A model generated the notes under the pieces. The model did not search any database and was not told where the DNA came from. It saw only the letters and a program-made list of their open reading frames with translations. A DNA stretch of 64,000 bases from Eshraghiella sp964414835. Its GTDB lineage: Bacteria; Bacillota; Clostridia; Lachnospirales; Lachnospiraceae. Below are positions 43,229 to 51,396 of the stretch, piece by piece (the stretch's first letter is position 1; each line of letters starts with the position of its first letter). The stretch covers positions 1-64,000 of the forward strand of contig CAYPWY010000001.1 of NCBI GenBank assembly GCA_964414835.1, given 5' to 3'. Made by a program: the position numbers and the translations under genes.

Positions 43229-43513
43229 CTATGTCTCGGATTTGCTCTGCTGTCCACCATCGTTTTCTATATCTTCATTATCTTCATTATCTTCACTATC
43301 CTGCTGTTGCTCAGATTCAGGTTCTTCCCTGGTCGAAAGCATACCCAGAACAGCTCTGAATATAAGTCCCAAAACATAAAATCCCAGCATGACTCCCAAT
43401 ACGATAAGCACTGAACTGATAGAATTATCCCGATTAAGTATCATTCTTATACTGACTACAAGACCTGCCGCCAACGAAATTACTAACGGCAGAAATTTAT
43501 GCTCTCTCTGCAA
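43229..43513 (-). CDS. Small membrane protein with acidic tail
   Basis: 94-residue protein with two hydrophobic helices (about 8-25 and 34-58) and a very acidic tail (EEPESEQQQDSEDNEDNEDIE), partly encoded by a repeated 9-base unit (43270-43300). It starts at a TTG (43511-43513) with AAGGTGA upstream; no ATG is available in frame before the first helix. No family recognised. It lies between cheD and sigD, a place where other Clostridia also carry small unnamed membrane proteins. Confidence 0.7.
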   Translation of the reverse strand: MQREHKFLPLVISLAAGLVVSIRMILNRDNSISSVLIVLGVMLGFYVLGLIFRAVLGMLSTREEPESEQQQDSEDNEDNEDIENDGGQQSKSET

Positions 43514-43567
43514 AAAATCACCTTACCTCTCCAACCGCAGGCGTAACATTCCAGCCATAATTTTTCG

Positions 43568-43618
43568 TTACCTGATGTACTTCTCCTTATTGCGCCTGAG
43601 GGGATTTTTCTTAATCAT
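43568..43618 (-). CDS. Possible 16-codon leader-type ORF coupled to cheD
   Basis: A short basic peptide (MIKKNPLRRNKEKYIR) whose ATG overlaps the cheD stop as ATGA, so it could be translated by re-initiation. After its TAA the same frame continues with 14 more sense codons to a second TAA just before the next gene's ribosome binding site, so it may be the decayed remains of a 31-codon gene. No family is recognised; it may be chance. Confidence 0.25.
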   Translation of the reverse strand: MIKKNPLRRNKEKYIR

Positions 43619-44118
43619 ATTACTTTTATGTCCTTGCCCACAGATTTAATTATAAGACTTCCGTCCTCAGCCATAAATTCTATGGTTCTTCCGTAATTAA
43701 GGCCCACATCCTCGGCTATAATTTTAATGCCGTTAGCCTGAAAATTAATTCTTGCCGCTTCAATATTATTTTCTCCTACATTAAGACTGGGAAGATTGAC
43801 CCCTGCTGCAACCGCAAACATTTTAGCTCCACCGGCTATTTTGGCTACCATTCGTGACTTGTGCGCACCTGCCCCCTCCATCTGTCTTATGAGTTCGCCT
43901 ATTCCGGTATCTCCGAATTTTGCCACGTTTTGATTGCTCTTGATTCTTGTACTGTCAGGAAGCATATAATGAACCATTCCTGCGATTTTTGCCACCGGGT
44001 CATATATACAGGCACCTATACATGACCCAAGTCCAAGCGTAGTAAGCGCATCCGGTGCCTTGCAGAATTTCATATCTGCCATACCAACTTTAATCATATT
44101 ACCCATTTTTTTATCCAT
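43615..44118 (-). CDS. cheD: Chemoreceptor glutamine deamidase CheD
   Basis: 167-residue deamidase that adjusts chemoreceptors by converting Gln to Glu; its activity is modulated by CheC. The active-site Cys is in TLGLGSCIGACIYD (about 27-40) and the His is in GMVHYMLPDS (about 50). The C-terminal part carries the family's GGAKMFAVA. Start assignment is unsure: ATGs at 44118 and at two slightly later in-frame positions have only weak ribosome binding sites. A small inverted repeat (ACAGTC/GACTGT, 44123-44143) sits just upstream. Confidence 0.93.
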   Translation of the reverse strand: MDKKMGNMIKVGMADMKFCKAPDALTTLGLGSCIGACIYDPVAKIAGMVHYMLPDSTRIKSNQNVAKFGDTGIGELIRQMEGAGAHKSRMVAKIAGGAKMFAVAAGVNLPSLNVGENNIEAARINFQANGIKIIAEDVGLNYGRTIEFMAEDGSLIIKSVGKDIKVI

Positions 44119-44153
44119 TCCGACAGTCAGTCTCTGCGACTGTATACCTTACT

Positions 44154-44774
44154 TCAAATTTCAATTCCAAGGGATGACAGTATTTTTCCGTAGGATTCTA
44201 TCTCCGGAACCATTACTATATACCCATTGAGAAAATCATTCTCACCTAATTGTGTTTCGATAAAAAGTACCTTATCACCTATCTTGCCATACTCAATTGC
44301 CGGAACACTCAATATTGCTCCTGCCATATCTATTGTTATTGCCGGAACCGTAGCGCTCACTGTAAGTCCTGTAAGCGTCGATAATGCTGAAAGATATGAG
44401 CCGGCTATGATGTTGCCGATTTCGCTCAGTGCCGAAAATTCAATTTCCCCGAAATCATCAAGAGAATTAACAGACCTTCCCATGAGGACATTTACTATGG
44501 TATGCGCCGATTTTTCTTTGAGAATGAACATAATTGTTCCGCTGATATCATCCTGCATACCAAGCAGTATTCCCACAACAATCGTTTCCTCAGAGCCGAT
44601 TATTCCGGAAATTTCGCTTAAAGGAACAAGGGCAACCTTTGGAACATTCATATCTATTTTCATATTTATAAGCTGTGATAATGCTGTTGTTGCATTTCCT
44701 GCACCGATATTACCTATTTCCTTAAGTACATCGAACTGCATATCAGTAAGCATATCAAGATTTAATTCTGACAT
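44154..44774 (-). CDS. cheC: CheY-P phosphatase CheC
   Basis: 206-residue protein with two copies of the CheC active-site helix: LKEIGNIGAGNATTALSQL (about 14-32) and LSEIGNIIAGSYLSALSTL (about 110-128), each with the Glu/Asn pair used to remove phosphate from CheY-P. CheC also forms a heterodimer with CheD. Start is ATG 44772-44774 with GGTGATTAA upstream; a GTG three codons before is less likely. The ancestral order cheA-cheW-cheC-cheD is kept. Confidence 0.95.
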   Translation of the reverse strand: MSELNLDMLTDMQFDVLKEIGNIGAGNATTALSQLINMKIDMNVPKVALVPLSEISGIIGSEETIVVGILLGMQDDISGTIMFILKEKSAHTIVNVLMGRSVNSLDDFGEIEFSALSEIGNIIAGSYLSALSTLTGLTVSATVPAITIDMAGAILSVPAIEYGKIGDKVLFIETQLGENDFLNGYIVMVPEIESYGKILSSLGIEI

Positions 44775-44807
44775 ATTAATCACCGTTCCATTTTTTGATG
44801 TATTATA

Positions 44808-45272
44808 TTACATCTGTTCTTTGTCACAAATCAGGGACTGTATATTAAGTATTGATATGAGCTCGCCTTTATATTTGCCGACGGCCCCGATATATGTCTG
44901 CCCATCACTGTCAACACTTACATTGTTTTTCTCTATCTGGTTCTCCTCCAGTGTAACCACTTCTCTGACAGAATCAACAATAAATCCTACTGTTGCCTGC
45001 TGTTCAGGTTTGATTATGATTATTCTGGAGGAATTGGTAATTTCATCATCATCAATTTCAAATTTTCTTCTGAGACTCATTACCGGAACAATCTCACCTC
45101 TCAGGTTAATAACACCCACAAAATATCTTTGTGATTTCGGCACTCTTGTTATGGTCTGCATTCTCACTATGTTATCAACATACCTGATGCTTATTCCATA
45201 CTGTTCATTGCCGATTTTAATAACAATATACTGTTTTGCCGCCGTATCATTCTGTGTTGCTGTATTTTCCAT
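44808..45272 (-). CDS. cheW: Chemotaxis coupling protein CheW
   Basis: 154-residue adaptor linking chemoreceptors to CheA. It is a single CheW/SH3-like double barrel (about 14-152) with YIVIKIGNEQYGISIRYVD and VGVINLRGEIVPVMSLR as family markers. GGAGGGG precedes the ATG. It follows cheA by 11 bp. Glu/Asn-rich first 12 residues are outside the fold. It probably also bridges to receptors encoded elsewhere; no receptor gene is in the window. Confidence 0.96.
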   Translation of the reverse strand: MENTATQNDTAAKQYIVIKIGNEQYGISIRYVDNIVRMQTITRVPKSQRYFVGVINLRGEIVPVMSLRRKFEIDDDEITNSSRIIIIKPEQQATVGFIVDSVREVVTLEENQIEKNNVSVDSDGQTYIGAVGKYKGELISILNIQSLICDKEQM

Positions 45273-45283
45273 ATTGACCCCTC

Positions 45284-47347
45284 CTATACAATAGCATTGG
45301 CATCAATAATAAGTGCTACATCGCCATCGCCAAGGATAGTTGCTCCGCTTATCATCTTATTGATGTTTATATATTTGCCAAGTGATTTTATTACTATTTC
45401 CATTTGTCCAATAAGACTGCTTACAACAAGGCCTGCCTGCTTATCGCCTTTTTTGATTATAACAACAGTAAGTGTCTCTGCTGCCTCTTCCACATCCGGT
45501 ACTTCAAGAAGTTGTCCCAGCCTTATGATAGGTATTACCGTTCCTCTAAGAGTAATAACTTCCTTGCCCTGAACATGCTTAATGTCCTCCACAGGTATAT
45601 CCTCAACTGTCTGTATTGAACCAAGAGAAATCGCATACTGCTCACTGCCAAGCTTAACCATAAGCGCCTGTATAATGGCAAGTGTAAGCGGAAGTCTGAT
45701 TGTAAATGTACTTCCCTCACCCTTAACGCTGTGACACTCAACATCTCCTCCAAGAGCTTCTATCTTGGATTTAACAACATCAAGTCCTACACCTCTTCCT
45801 GAAACATCGGTAATTTTCTCTGCGGTTGAGAAGCTTGGCCTAAACAGAAGCTCTATTATCTCTTTGTCAGTCATTACCTCTGCCTGCTCAGGAGTAATCG
45901 TTCCTTTCTCGACAGCTTTATTCTTAACCTTGTCCACATCAATTCCGGCACCGTCATCCCTTACTTCAATAACTACATTGTTGCCATCCTGATATGCATC
46001 CAAAAATATTGAACCTGTTTCCGGTTTGCCTAACTGCTTTCTTACCTCAGGGCTTTCAAGTCCATGGTCAGCCGAATTACGAAGCAGGTGCATAAGAGGG
46101 TCACCTATTTCATCAATAACGGTTCTGTCAAGTTCGGTATCCTCACCTGACATGTATAACTCCATTTTCTTGTCAAGCTTCTTGGCCAAATCTCTAATCA
46201 TTCTAGGGAAACGGCTTACAACTGTTTCAATAGGAACCATTCGCACATTCATAACTGATTCATGAAGATTAGTAGTTACTCTCTCAAGATATTCTATCTG
46301 CTCATTAAAGCTTTGACTGTGCTGGATTTGCTCCGATGCATTGGATGCTACAAGTCCGTTCTTGGCAATAATAAGCTCACTTACAAGATTCATAAGTACA
46401 TCAAGCTTTTCTATGTCAACACGAACCGAACGGTTAACCACCGGTTTCCCTGTTGATTTTGCCTGCGATGCTGCCGGTTTGTATGTCTCGCCGGCGGTTT
46501 TGGCAGGCTTGTCTTTAACGGTCTGCTCCTGTGGCTCTTCCTTCTTAAGCTCCTCCTCTTGTACTGTTACCGGTTCGCCCTCTGCGCCCCTGATCTCAGA
46601 CACATTCTTAACCGTTGCAAGAATTTTATCAAGAGGCTCCTTGGAAATTACAAACATAGTAAAATCAAAATCAAATCTTTCATCCTCTATATCCTGTGTT
46701 GAAGGGATTGATTTAATTATCTCGCCCATCTCCTCAAGAGACTTAAATACAAGAAACGCTCTTGCAGCCTTAAGTATACAATTATGGTCAATATGTACAT
46801 TAACTCCGTACACGTTCAACCCTTTGTGGCCTGCTTCTATTATTGCATGCTTCTCAAACTCTGCAAACTCTATATTGTCAAATCCTGATGACGGCGCTGC
46901 TGAAGGTGCTTCTTTTTCCTGTTTTGCAGGCGATGCCTCCTCCTTTTTATTATCTTCTGCCATATTGCTGTTAAGGAAATCATTCAAAAGCTTGATTATC
47001 GGCTCATTGTCATCTGTTCCTTCATCCTGTGAATTAACCACATTGTCAAGATATGCTTCAAGCGCATCAAGGCACTGAAACAACGTGTCCACCAACTCCG
47101 ATGTGACTTTCATCTTGTCATTGCGAATCTCGGAAAAAACATTTTCCATATTATGGGTAAGATTCTGCATTCGCTTATATCCCATAGTTCCCGCCATACC
47201 TTTAAGTGAATGTGCGGCTCGAAAAATCTCATTGATTGTGTCTTTATTTTCCGGTTCCTTTTCCAAAATAAGAAGATGCTCATTGAGATTCTGAAGATGT
47301 TCTCTTGTCTCCTCAACAAAAATTTCAAGATACTGGCTAACGTCCAT
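45284..47347 (-). CDS. cheA: Chemotaxis histidine kinase CheA
   Basis: 687-residue cytoplasmic kinase. Domains in order: Hpt/P1 (about 1-105) with phospho-His46 in FRAAHSLKGMAGTMG, P2 response-regulator docking (about 165-255), Lys/Glu-rich linker, P3 dimerisation (about 315-375), HATPase P4 (about 380-545) with HLLRNSADHGLESP and DDGAGID boxes, and CheW-like P5 (about 550-685). All five are present. The start ATG directly follows the cheB stop (TAAATG), which suggests coupled translation. Confidence 0.97.
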   Translation of the reverse strand: MDVSQYLEIFVEETREHLQNLNEHLLILEKEPENKDTINEIFRAAHSLKGMAGTMGYKRMQNLTHNMENVFSEIRNDKMKVTSELVDTLFQCLDALEAYLDNVVNSQDEGTDDNEPIIKLLNDFLNSNMAEDNKKEEASPAKQEKEAPSAAPSSGFDNIEFAEFEKHAIIEAGHKGLNVYGVNVHIDHNCILKAARAFLVFKSLEEMGEIIKSIPSTQDIEDERFDFDFTMFVISKEPLDKILATVKNVSEIRGAEGEPVTVQEEELKKEEPQEQTVKDKPAKTAGETYKPAASQAKSTGKPVVNRSVRVDIEKLDVLMNLVSELIIAKNGLVASNASEQIQHSQSFNEQIEYLERVTTNLHESVMNVRMVPIETVVSRFPRMIRDLAKKLDKKMELYMSGEDTELDRTVIDEIGDPLMHLLRNSADHGLESPEVRKQLGKPETGSIFLDAYQDGNNVVIEVRDDGAGIDVDKVKNKAVEKGTITPEQAEVMTDKEIIELLFRPSFSTAEKITDVSGRGVGLDVVKSKIEALGGDVECHSVKGEGSTFTIRLPLTLAIIQALMVKLGSEQYAISLGSIQTVEDIPVEDIKHVQGKEVITLRGTVIPIIRLGQLLEVPDVEEAAETLTVVIIKKGDKQAGLVVSSLIGQMEIVIKSLGKYININKMISGATILGDGDVALIIDANAIV

Positions 47348-48502
47348 TTACGATACCCCCACGTTCTTAATAATACTTTCTGCTATTTTCTCCAACGGCT
47401 GTATTTCGTTGGTAAGTCCTGCCTCAGCTAACGCTCTCGGCATTCCGTATACGACGCAGGTATCTGCGTCCTGTCCGATCACATAAATATTCCGATGTGC
47501 ATCAGAAAGGGATTGTATGCCTTTGGTTCCATCCGCCCCCATGCCTGTAAGCACTGCACAGGTAATCTCGTCATAATCGGTATTCTTTAGTGATTCATAC
47601 ATTATATTGGCACATGGCTTTAATCCTTCAACTGCCGGGACATCATGATACTTTATTATGTGTTTACCGCTTTGGCGTTCTATTCTGATGTGCATACCAC
47701 CCGGTGCAATGTACACATGCCCCTTTTCGATTACATCTCCGTCCTTGGCCTCTGAAACCTGAATCTTACTGATAGAATCAAGTCTCATGGCAAGCGATGC
47801 TGTAAATCCCTTAGGCATATGCTGTACAAGCACAACCCCGGCATCCAGATTACCCGGAAGATTCGGTATGACATGCTGCAATGATTTAGGTCCTCCTGTT
47901 GAACAGGCTATTGCTACAAGCTTGCTCTTGCCTCGTTTGACCGTACCGATACTTTTCACAACAGCATCAATGTCCACTGTTTCTCTGGCTGCTGCCTGCT
48001 CAGTCTGGCTGTTCCGTTTTGAAAACATCATCATATTCTTAAGAGGCACCTTGATGTCAGAACTGCCGACGGACGTAAGCCTGTTTCGGTTAAGGTCCTT
48101 ACCTGTAACAAGCTCTATCATATTGACCATCTTGGTTTTGAAGCCTTCACCCTTAACCTCATAGAAGTTCTCCGGTTTTGTGACAAAATCAAGTGCTCCA
48201 AGCTCAAGTGCCCGGATGGTTTCCTTAGCGCCTTCCTTAGCAACTGTACTTACAACCACCACAGCTTCATGCATACGGTTTTTCTGAAGCATCTCAAGTA
48301 CCTCAATGCCGTTCATTTTAGGCATATTTATATCCAGAATAACCAAATCATAAAAGCCCGGATGGCTCACCAGTCTGTCCAATCCTTCAACGCCGTCAAC
48401 TGCCATATCCAATACTTCATATTCACTGTTCTGTTTTATTATATCAGATACAACTCTTCTCATGAGTGCAGAGTCATCAATTATTAAAAATTTTCTGCCC
48501 AT
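47348..48502 (-). CDS. cheB: Chemotaxis methylesterase CheB
   Basis: 384-residue protein. N-terminal receiver (about 1-125) with Asp57 in VILDINMPKMNG, linker with Lys/Ser, and C-terminal methylesterase (about 190-380). Catalytic triad candidates: Ser201 in IACSTGGP, His228 in VQHMPKGF and Asp324 in MGADGTKG. It removes methyl groups from receptors and acts against CheR; no cheR gene lies in the window. AAGGTAGG precedes the ATG. It follows the PilZ gene after 5 bp. Confidence 0.96.
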   Translation of the reverse strand: MGRKFLIIDDSALMRRVVSDIIKQNSEYEVLDMAVDGVEGLDRLVSHPGFYDLVILDINMPKMNGIEVLEMLQKNRMHEAVVVVSTVAKEGAKETIRALELGALDFVTKPENFYEVKGEGFKTKMVNMIELVTGKDLNRNRLTSVGSSDIKVPLKNMMMFSKRNSQTEQAAARETVDIDAVVKSIGTVKRGKSKLVAIACSTGGPKSLQHVIPNLPGNLDAGVVLVQHMPKGFTASLAMRLDSISKIQVSEAKDGDVIEKGHVYIAPGGMHIRIERQSGKHIIKYHDVPAVEGLKPCANIMYESLKNTDYDEITCAVLTGMGADGTKGIQSLSDAHRNIYVIGQDADTCVVYGMPRALAEAGLTNEIQPLEKIAESIIKNVGVS

Positions 48503-48507
48503 ACTGC

Positions 48508-49236
48508 CTACCTTCTATTTTTTCTGATTTTTCGTTCCTCTTCAAATATGTATTTGATAAGTATTTCCCTGTGTTTATCTGAAATATTTTTAAATTCAAC
48601 CCTATGCTCAAATCGTTTCGGACTGTTTGGAAGCTCAAAGGACATAATAACGGATGCCAGCAGCATGTATTTTATTGTCTGACCATCAACCATAACTTCA
48701 AAAACAACAAGCATTTTGTCACCGCGTTCTATTTGGATTCCTCCTGCAAATCTCAGCCCGCCGCCGCTTATATCAACAGTACTTCCGCTTTCATATACGG
48801 ACATATCCATAAGTCTTTCAGGAATCTCTCCATTCTCTGTTATAAACTTATAATCTTCCTCCGATACGGAAGTATAATAAACCGGAAGCACCTTTTCCAA
48901 TCTGTAATACTGACGCCTTTGATACTTAGACAAATCTGTTTCAAGCCGTATCTCCATAGTATACAAATTGTCATTCTTGAATCTGTCGATTATTACTACT
49001 TTACTCTGATATAAGCCTTTGGAAGTATAAAAACACGCATTGTAAATTTTCCCCTTCGACAATGGAACCAGCCTTTGTCTCAAAATCGGCATAGATACTC
49101 TCAGATTTCCGTTTTCTTCAATATCAAGTACCTGACTGGCATATGTATTGGCAGCCATTCCGTCACGTTCCTGTATCTGAGTCAGAACCTCCGTGAAATC
49201 TACTTTATTACCTTCAGTTATTAGTCTGTTAACCAA
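48508..49236 (-). CDS. PilZ-domain flagellar brake-type protein
   Basis: 242-residue YcgR-like protein: an N-terminal YcgR/PilZN-type domain (about 10-105) and a C-terminal PilZ domain (about 110-235). The cyclic di-GMP binding motif is RRQYYRLEKVLPV (an RxxxR variant, about 107-119), together with VDISGGGLRFAGG (about 152-165), the D/NxSxxG motif. It most likely binds c-di-GMP and slows or alters flagellar rotation. The start is a TTG (49234-49236) with AAGGAGGG upstream. It sits between flhG and cheB, as in related Clostridia. Confidence 0.9.
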   Translation of the reverse strand: MVNRLITEGNKVDFTEVLTQIQERDGMAANTYASQVLDIEENGNLRVSMPILRQRLVPLSKGKIYNACFYTSKGLYQSKVVIIDRFKNDNLYTMEIRLETDLSKYQRRQYYRLEKVLPVYYTSVSEEDYKFITENGEIPERLMDMSVYESGSTVDISGGGLRFAGGIQIERGDKMLVVFEVMVDGQTIKYMLLASVIMSFELPNSPKRFEHRVEFKNISDKHREILIKYIFEEERKIRKNRR

Positions 49237-49268
49237 AATTACCCTCCTTGGTTTGGTGTATTTTTATT

Positions 49269-50150
49269 TCAGGCTTTTCCTGCACCAAAAACCCTCTCGA
49301 AGAATTTTGCAACGCCTTTTTTACGGTCCGGCACTTCGGTTTCATTATTTATAAGGCGTGAACTTATTCTGGAAAATGATTTGGCGGAATTCGATGAAGG
49401 ATAGGCTATTGTTACAGGCTTCTGTTTCATTACCGCCTTAGTCATTGCCGTATCATGAGGCACTGCTCCCAGATAATTAAGTTTTATATCAAGGAACCTG
49501 CCGGCTACCGCCGAAAGCTTTTCAAATACGTTGCGGCTTTCCGCCATGGATGAAACCCGGTTGGCAACCATCATGATTTTGGTGGTATCTCTGTCAAAGC
49601 CATGATACATGGCCAACGCTTTTAAAAGTGCATATGAATCCGTTATAGACGTAGGCTCCGGCGTGGTAACCAGAATCACCTCCGGACTTGCCGCCGCAAA
49701 TTCCAACACTGACGTGGAAATGCCTGCTCCAGTATCAATTATGATAACATCTGTCATTTTTTCCAGTTCTGACACCTTATAAACAATCCTTTTTATCTGC
49801 TCATTATCAAGGTTGACAAGTTTTGCAACTCCGGAACCTCCCGACACAAACATTACGCCTTCCGGTCCCTCTGTAATTATATCTTTAATTTCCCTTCCCT
49901 TGAATATAAGCTCTGCCAACGTATATTTAGGAATCACACCAAACATCACTTCAATATTGGCAAGACCGAAATCTGCGTCAAATATAATTACCCGCTTGCC
50001 CTGTCTGCGAAACTGCAGCGCAAGATTAATAGACACGTTGGATTTTCCTACGCCGCCCTTACCGCCTGTGACTGTAATAATTCTGACATGAGATGAATTT
50101 ACCTGATTCTGTTGTTTAACTATTTTACGTAATCTTTCTGCCTGATCCAT
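49269..50150 (-). CDS. flhG: Flagellar number/placement ATPase FlhG (YlxH)
   Basis: 293-residue MinD/ParA-type ATPase. The deviant Walker A KGGVGKSN (about 31-38) and VIIFDADFGLANIEVMFG (about 53-70) are typical, and the DQAERLRKIV opening is the DQAxxLR motif of FlhG proteins that activates FlhF's GTPase. It helps set how many flagella are made and where. GGAGG precedes the ATG. It follows flhF by 22 bp, the usual order. Confidence 0.93.
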   Translation of the reverse strand: MDQAERLRKIVKQQNQVNSSHVRIITVTGGKGGVGKSNVSINLALQFRRQGKRVIIFDADFGLANIEVMFGVIPKYTLAELIFKGREIKDIITEGPEGVMFVSGGSGVAKLVNLDNEQIKRIVYKVSELEKMTDVIIIDTGAGISTSVLEFAAASPEVILVTTPEPTSITDSYALLKALAMYHGFDRDTTKIMMVANRVSSMAESRNVFEKLSAVAGRFLDIKLNYLGAVPHDTAMTKAVMKQKPVTIAYPSSNSAKSFSRISSRLINNETEVPDRKKGVAKFFERVFGAGKA

Positions 50151-50171
50151 AAATACCTCCGGTACAAAACC

Positions 50172-51395
50172 CTAAGCTCCTCCAAGAAGACTCTTGGCAA
50201 GCTTTTGAACATCTGCGTCCTCTATATCATCCGGTACATTTTGTCCGCTTGTTGTGTATGATAACAGTGCATCCGTATATAATCTTATATTAAGTATATT
50301 TCCAAGTGAATCCGTTTCATCTAATTTGGTGAACAGAAGTCTGTAGTTATCCAAATCACTGTATGCATCACAAATACTCATCATGTCACTGTATTTAGTG
50401 GTAACGCTTAATACAAGAAAAACCACCACATCTGCATCAATCTCAGATTGCTTTACATTCTCAATCATCTCAATGACTTCATTGCGCTGTTCTTCATTTT
50501 TGTGTGAGCGTCCCGCAGTATCAATAAAAACCATCTGAAACTTCGAAAGCTCCTCTATGGCTTCAACAATCTCCGTAGGCGTATATATAACGTTTACCGG
50601 TACGTCAAGAATACTTGCATACGTATTAAGCTGCTCCACTGCAGCTATTCTGTAAGTGTCTGATGTAATCATTGCAACGCGTTCGTTTTGTGTAATTTTA
50701 AAATCCGATGCCAGCTTGGCTATGGTCGTAGTTTTCCCCACTCCCGTAGGTCCTATGAAAAAAACAATTTTTCGCCGGCCGTCACTTTCAAGGACAGCAG
50801 GCTCCCCTAATTTAAGAATTATTTTTTGGTATACTGATGCTAATATGCTGTCAAGATTAGATTCCTTCTTAAGAGAGCTCTCAATATCATTAATTATGGC
50901 ATTAGCATATTTTTCGTCAACTTCATTTTCAAGAAGTTTATTATATATGAGCTTAAGCGATTTAAAGTTGACATTATTTTCATTCTGCGCCGGCGGAACG
51001 GTTTCTTCTTTTTGGTCTGCCGGAACTGATTCCTCCTTGATTATCTGACTGCGCAGCATATCATGCAAATTGTCAAGCTTTCTTTCCAGGCTTTCCGCCT
51101 GCTGTGACTTGACCATATCAATACGCTCGTCAGCCAGCAGGCTTATCTTGGACTGCTTCCTTACAGCTTCCTCGCTGACGCTGCTGAATGTCGGTTTCTT
51201 GCTGTTTACTGTCTGAGCAAATTCTTTTTCCTCAAGGGCAACCGTTATTTCCACAAAATCCTTCTTAAACAGCTTGGCCAAACCTCTCTGCTTCATTGTA
51301 CGCACATTGAGCACAACAGCATTAGATCCCAATTCTTCTTTTGCTTTCATCACCGCTTCGGTTTCATTACTTCCTGTATATTTCTTAACTATCAT
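50172..51395 (-). CDS. flhF: Flagellar placement GTPase FlhF
   Basis: 407-residue SRP-type GTPase. Basic N-terminal B region (about 1-105), N domain (about 140-205), and G domain (about 210-400) with FFIGPTGVGKTTTIAKLA, VAMITSDTYRIAAVEQLNTYA, FIDTAGRSHKN and FTKLDETDSLGN. It helps place the first flagellar export ring at the membrane. The ATG is one base after the flhA stop, so translation is probably coupled. Confidence 0.95.
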   Translation of the reverse strand: MIVKKYTGSNETEAVMKAKEELGSNAVVLNVRTMKQRGLAKLFKKDFVEITVALEEKEFAQTVNSKKPTFSSVSEEAVRKQSKISLLADERIDMVKSQQAESLERKLDNLHDMLRSQIIKEESVPADQKEETVPPAQNENNVNFKSLKLIYNKLLENEVDEKYANAIINDIESSLKKESNLDSILASVYQKIILKLGEPAVLESDGRRKIVFFIGPTGVGKTTTIAKLASDFKITQNERVAMITSDTYRIAAVEQLNTYASILDVPVNVIYTPTEIVEAIEELSKFQMVFIDTAGRSHKNEEQRNEVIEMIENVKQSEIDADVVVFLVLSVTTKYSDMMSICDAYSDLDNYRLLFTKLDETDSLGNILNIRLYTDALLSYTTSGQNVPDDIEDADVQKLAKSLLGGA

Positions 51396-51396
51396 A

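Noticed and set aside
43260..43310. Short direct repeats that might form a CRISPR-like array
   Set aside because: They are a 9-bp in-gene repeat encoding an acidic tail; no spacers and no cas genes in the window.
44227..45294. Long plus-strand open frame of 355 codons
   Set aside because: Runs antisense through cheC and cheW; both have clear family motifs on the minus strand, and the product is of low complexity (Ser/Ile-rich).
46341..47078. Plus-strand open frame of 245 codons
   Set aside because: Antisense shadow of cheA; Ser-rich composition typical of a reverse frame.
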